64,000 nt of DNA from Golubevia sp. BC0850. Lineage: Eukaryota; Basidiomycota; Exobasidiomycetes; Golubeviales; Golubeviaceae. The position numbers and the translations under genes were made by a program. Below the pieces are notes generated by a model. The model did no database searches. It had not been told where the DNA came from and saw nothing but the letters and a program-made list of their open reading frames with translations. Below are positions 59,585 through 64,000 of this stretch, one piece after another. Within the stretch, counting starts at the first letter, position 1, and each line of letters opens with the position of its first letter. The stretch is taken from NCBI GenBank assembly GCA_012976225.1, contig JAAVVG010000035.1:62001-126000 (forward strand), in the 5' to 3' direction.

Positions 59585-60290
59585 GTAGAAGGAGAGTGAA
59601 CAAGCTCGAAGATCTCTCTGGCTAAAACGGACTCCATCTGGCCATCAATCATCAACTAGGTCAAGAAATCAGTAACTTCACTCTGGTTTTCGTGCTTAGC
59701 TCTCTTAGAAGCAAAGCATACATTCCTAAAAGTCTCTTTCAATCCTTTCAAACCCCTCTGTCTCCCAACCGCAATTCACAAAGTTCCTTTCTATCGTATT
59801 CACTTTCTCAAGCTCAATCAACGTTAATCAAAACTCAAATCTAAACAATGAAAAATAGAAAACCAGCAACTACAAATTTCCCTACCTCTCAAAGTTCACT
59901 CCCTCGTCGACTCTTTTCTTCTTGCTTCTCTTTCTCTTCTTCCTTTGATTCTGTACCTACCTCGACACCTTCCATTTCCTCTCAGTCATTGATTCATTCG
60001 CTTCTTTCCCTTCGTTTCTTTCAATACTTGTCACGGGCTTTTCTCAATCTTCTCCCTTCTTCATTTTCTTCTCCACTTCTTTCATTTCTGATTCACTCAT
60101 GTCTCTCAATTCGTAAAGCGCACTACAACAATAAAACTATCGCATGTCCAAATAAGCAAGTACTTCCCACCTCATTGAGCTCTGACCTGTAGCAGAACGC
60201 GTCCTCTTCGAAAGAGCAACACATCTCGCTCAGCGCAGCTTTCCACTGGATCCATCAACCTCTCATCCAACTTTACATTAACTCAACCGA
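59585..60290. other. Intergenic, AMMECR1 3' side and promoter of next gene
   Basis: No supported gene. A 114-codon plus ORF at 59848-60192 is Ser/Phe/Leu-rich and looks like translation of a pyrimidine-rich leader. It probably belongs to the 5' region of the gene at 60291. Confidence 0.55.
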
Positions 60291-62891
60291 ATGCCTGCAA
60301 CTCGATCGAGTAGAACTCGACCAGTAACGGCGACTACAGCAAGAGCAGCTTCTCCCAAGAACAATGGGCAAGTTACGAAGGGAGAGGGATCAGCATCCAA
60401 GCCAACTGACATCCTCAAAGGGAAAGGGTCTACAACTGCCACTGCCAAATCCAAGACGTTAGATCAAGCTGTTATCTTCAAGGGATCATCAACTGATTCA
60501 AATTCAAATTCAACTTCTCACTTTAATTCAGTCTCAGCAGCGCGTTCTAAAGAAACCCGCCTTCAAGTAGCAGCAGCCAAACCAGCACCACCTTCAAGTC
60601 GTTTCTCTCCTCCACCCACTTCTTCTCCTCAAGGCATCTCTCTCTATTTAGAAAATGCAAGAAAAGCAAGAGAGAAGTTCCCTCAAAGTCAAAGTAGTAG
60701 TCCAAATCCTCTCTTAGCTCATCTCAACTCTCATTCGCCACAGTCACACCAGCAAGAGCTATCTGTCAGACCAGATTCTCCCCTAGATGACAACTCTTCA
60801 ATGATTGAGTACGTCGATGAATCTCTCATCGTATCCGGAAAGAATAATCGTGATGTTTCAGTATCAAGGAAGAAGGAGGACCAGTCAGTGGAGGAAGAGG
60901 AGGAAGAAGAGGAAGATGACAAGGAGAACCATCCATCTCAATTGTCCTTCAGCAAATCAGCAAGACCAACAACCCCTACATCTCATCTTGGATTCGAGAA
61001 CCAACCCAATCATTCCACTCCAGCACCTCCAATTCATTCTACTCCGATAGGTGTCCTCAGACCTCAACGACCAGCTGGAGCTCCACGCTCTGCTCTCAGA
61101 CCCCTCGAACTCGAGGAGGTCTCTCTCAGCAATGTCCAACCAAAGAGCAAATCGCTTCTAGACACTGCTTTGGAATTCAGTCAACAGTCCGGAGAGGAAG
61201 GATCGGAGAAGAGTTTTCAACTACCAGCTTCTTCTCAAAGCGGAAAGCAAACTGTAGCTCAGCTTCGAACAGCTGCTCATGCAAAGGAACAGGCTGAAAT
61301 GGCTGTATTAGGACAAGGAGGGTACTGGGGAGACAAAAATGAAGTAGAGGATTTTCTCAATCAGTCGGAAGATGGAAGGGTGGAAGACGAGGAAGACCCT
61401 TTTGGATTCTTTGTCAATGGGAAGACTCAAACTGGAAAGAGAAAACCCCAGGAGCAATCAGAACCCTCTAAGGAAGGAAAGATGACGCATAGATCCAATG
61501 AATTAGAAGCTTCAAAAAAGTCCTCTTCTACTGAAGACTTGGATCTAGCGGAAAGTCTGGCTGGAATCGAGAGGACCAGCTCCAAGACCTCAATTGCCAC
61601 TCAACTCAAACCAGCTGAAACCCCCACCAAGGAAGATCAAGAGAACGACCAAGACCAAGACCAAGCTCTATCTGATAATTCTTCTCTCGCATCACTTCCC
61701 CGGGTCCAAGATCTACTCAACCCGTCTCGTGTCAACAACCCACTGAAAGAGACGACCTTCCAACTTCCAGAAGAGGCCCAACCCAAAGGGAAAGGTAGAC
61801 AGGCCAAGAGTACCACCCGGACTCCTACTCCTTCCCCAGCCACTTCGGACGTTCAGAAATCTACTCCGATTCCTTCCGAACATAGCTCTAGAAACGACGC
61901 TCCTCCTTCATCTCCCATCTTCGACTTCGTCGTTCCTCCTCGAGATGGGAAGAAACCTCGCGCTGCTGCTGCAGCTGCTTCCACCAAAAGGAAAGGAAAG
62001 GCGAGCAAAGCCAAAGGAAAATCGAGAGTTGGAAACGAGGACGGAGACAGGAGTAGATTGAGAACGGATGCTTTCATCGGATTGCTCCCTGCTAGAGGCA
62101 GAGCTGTAGATTCTCTCTCTCCACCTCCTGGTTCTAGAGAGACCAAGTCTAGAGCTTCTAAGGCTAAGGCTAGCTCTAAGAAAGCCAAAGCACTAGGCAA
62201 GAAGAAGACATCGAAGACGACATCGAAGAAAGCAGACAGTGATGATGATCTAACTAGCGCTACAGAGAGTGGTGGAGAGGGAAAGCAAGTAGAAGCAGGA
62301 GAGAATGATGAGAGCTGGATTGGAATCGGAGGAAAAAGAATCTCTACAAGACAAAAAGTTAGACCAACTCCAAAACTTGCTGCTGCTTCAAAAGCTAAAT
62401 CTACTACTTCAAGTCAGGCTGCAAAGAAGGTCTCTCCTACTTCTAACAAGCTCACTTCCAACTCCAAGATCAAAAACGCGTCAAGTACTGCACCTACTCG
62501 TTCTTCGAAGAGAGGAAATACAAAGGATATGAAGGTTATGGTGATTATAGAGAAGAGTGATGCTGAATCTGAAAGTGAGGGAGAAGAGACGATGAAGGAG
62601 AATGTTGGATCTTCAAAAAAGAGAAAGGCTAGCAAAGCTCTCTTGGTGAGTGTCTGGGTGGTATGATATCCGAACTATACTTTTGGGAACGTTCTTGATG
62701 ACTTACTTTCTACCTCCTCCTATTTCAACCAGAAGAAGAAAGCCAAACAGGACCCAGAGTCCTCGGAGACTGAAGAAGAAGAAGAAGACTCTTCCAAAGC
62801 CGAAGCCGCTGAAGAATCTCGTAAAAAGCGTCTCAAGAGTTATGACGCTCTTAATGATTATAAATTAACTGAAGAACGCGTTCTATATTGA
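60291..62891 (+). CDS. Large disordered, charged nuclear-type protein
   Basis: Not recognised. Two exons (60291-62645, 62733-62891, phase 0) encode 837 residues, mostly Ser/Pro/Lys-rich and disordered, with several basic clusters (STKRKGKASKAKGKSR; SSKKAKALGKKKTSKTTSKK) that suggest nuclear localisation, alternating with acidic runs (EEEEEEDDKENHPS). Short conserved-looking islands are SLYLENARKAREKFP, GYWGDKNEVEDFLNQSEDGR followed by EDPFGFF, SRLRTDAFIGLLPARGRAVD, SWIGIGGKRISTRQKVRPTP, and the C-terminus RLKSYDALNDYKLTEERVLY. The C-terminal motif is created by the second exon and is reminiscent of short docking motifs at the ends of chromatin proteins, but I cannot name it. A KEN-like KENHP occurs near residue 207. 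A chromatin or cell-cycle role is a guess. Confidence 0.85.
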
Positions 62892-63587
62892 TCGCTTTCA
62901 AGCCCGTTTTCGTTTCTCAAACCCTGGTTTCTGAGCTTCCGTTTCTATTTCTCTGTTTCGTTTTCCCTTCTGGTTTATTCTTGCCTCTCCTTTCTGAATT
63001 CCAACTCGAGATCCTAGAAGAGAGGATGAATTATTAAAGACACGTTCCAAGAAGACCTAAGTCTGTTCTCGAAGCGTTCCCAAATATGCTCTCCAAATCT
63101 GGTGTTTCCGAATACTCCCCCTGCCACTTCTTCACCTCTTGTCCAAACTCGTCTCGCTTGTGCTTCCCATTCTCGGTATACGATTCTTTCAATTCCAATC
63201 GCTGTACTCTACCTTTCCCCATTCGAAAAATGACTCTTATGTACTCTCATTCTCCTCAACCCCCCTTTCCAATGTATCAGTACTTCCTTCTCAAGTGACT
63301 TTTCGAATTCCACAATATAATTCTCGTCTATCTTTTTCTTACTTTGTGATCTACATGTGTATAGATTCTAAGGTTTTGGTGTGAGATACGACACGTTCGA
63401 CGCGATGAGGCGATGAGGATCTTCTTTTGGTCGCGTTATATCCTCCCTCTGTACCCACTCTCTTTAGTTCTCTCTTTCGTTAAATCTTCTATCAACCAAC
63501 ACTCAGACTTCCTCCTATTAGCACTTACCACACCTCAAATCGTCAACGCCCCAAATAACTTGACCTTCAAACTTCAAGACCTAGAAC
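62892..63587. other. Intergenic downstream of the charged nuclear protein
   Basis: 3' UTR-like T-rich sequence followed by about 400 bp without a supported gene. ORFs at 63086-63384 and 63413-63640 are pyrimidine-rich and featureless. Confidence 0.55.
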
Positions 63588-63746
63588 ATGTCGGGAGGAG
63601 CTGGAATACTTCCAGTTGTCAACATTGCAGTAGACTATGAAATTCAACGACGTTAGTATCTATCTATTCACATCTCATCAATTTCAGCTTGTATTCTTTC
63701 AGGAATCACGCGGGAGAGAAGCGTAGAAGAAGCCTCTTGCAGATAA
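63588..63746 (+). CDS. Candidate short gene or first exons of a gene at the window end
   Basis: Not recognised. ATG 63588 opens MSGGAGILPVVNIAVDYEIQ then RR; a GTTAGT donor after 63651 and a TTTCAG acceptor before 63703 join in phase 1 to ITRERSVEEASCR and a stop at 63744-63746, giving a 36-residue product. The exon-1 peptide looks protein-like and the splice signals are good, but the reading beyond exon 1 is uncertain. The real exon 2 may use another donor or lie further downstream beyond the window. Confidence 0.3.
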
Positions 63747-64000
63747 GAGAGAGGACGAAGAGGGTGGGAAGACTCAGAAAGAGATGGGATTCGTAGACCA
63801 GTTGAGCTGAATGGATTGCAATCTTTGGTTCAGACTCATGGTTGCTATCAATATCAATTCGAATTGAGATCCTTTGTTTAGACCTCACCACCACCTGCAG
63901 CATTCATCTCACGACATGCCAGTACCATCCATCCCAATCCAGCATCCAACTAATTCCCCACCTTTCTCCCCTTCTCTAATCCAGAAAACATCACTGACTT

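Noticed and set aside
59848-60192. 114-codon plus-strand ORF
   Set aside because: Low-complexity Ser/Phe/Leu translation of a pyrimidine-rich leader; no domain or splice partner.

Overview
The window is nuclear DNA from a filamentous or dimorphic fungus. Genes are dense and intron-rich. Most introns are about 50-110 nt, with GTGAGT-type 5' splice sites and CAG/TAG/AAG 3' sites. I built the gene models by hand by joining splice sites so that exon phases agree; every model given as intact closes in frame from ATG to stop. The gene set (NDR kinase, hybrid histidine kinase, Ral2-like kelch/BTB protein, Sulfotransfer_4 family, phytase-like secreted protein, Grg1/Ccg-1 protein), the GTGAGT preference and the moderate GC content suggest Basidiomycota. 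Pucciniomycotina is a guess that only database comparison could confirm.

Layout. 1-5 kb: a Zn2Cys6 factor cut by the window start, then the Cbk1/Cot-1 NDR kinase. 4.7-12 kb: GPI2/PIG-C, signal peptide peptidase, and dynactin subunit 2 (dynamitin). 12.3-24.4 kb: a nine-exon acyl-CoA oxidase, a five-finger zinc-finger factor, a nine-exon secreted phytase-like protein with microexons and a GC-AG intron, and a NADAR protein. 26-38 kb: a 1,419-residue Ral2-like kelch/BTB protein, a 1,082-residue Ser-rich C2H2 factor, and a membrane-anchored Sulfotransfer_4 protein. 39.7-49 kb: a 72-residue Grg1-like stress protein with a TATA box and a perfect heat-shock element upstream, a SAM O-methyltransferase, the CNNM/Mam3 transporter, COQ9, and a sugar O-acetyltransferase. 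49-64 kb: a sensor-less hybrid histidine kinase, an intact F-box-like gene, a decayed F-box/LRR pseudogene, a small membrane protein, AMMECR1, and a large charged nuclear-type protein.

Five divergent pairs share short promoters of 131-285 bp: CBK1/GPI2, SPP/JNM1, MAM3/COQ9, acetyltransferase/histidine kinase, and membrane protein/AMMECR1. No pathway cluster is evident. The neighbours are mostly unrelated housekeeping genes: polarity signalling, GPI anchors, dynein transport, peroxisomal beta-oxidation, ubiquinone synthesis and metal homeostasis. I saw no transposon, retroelement, CRISPR, rRNA or tRNA. The strongest oddities are the pseudogene, the GC-AG/microexon gene, the Ral2-like protein with an interrupted BTB domain, the heat-shock element upstream of the Grg1-like gene, and a short unexplained ORF near 37.9 kb with a synonymous-only internal repeat.
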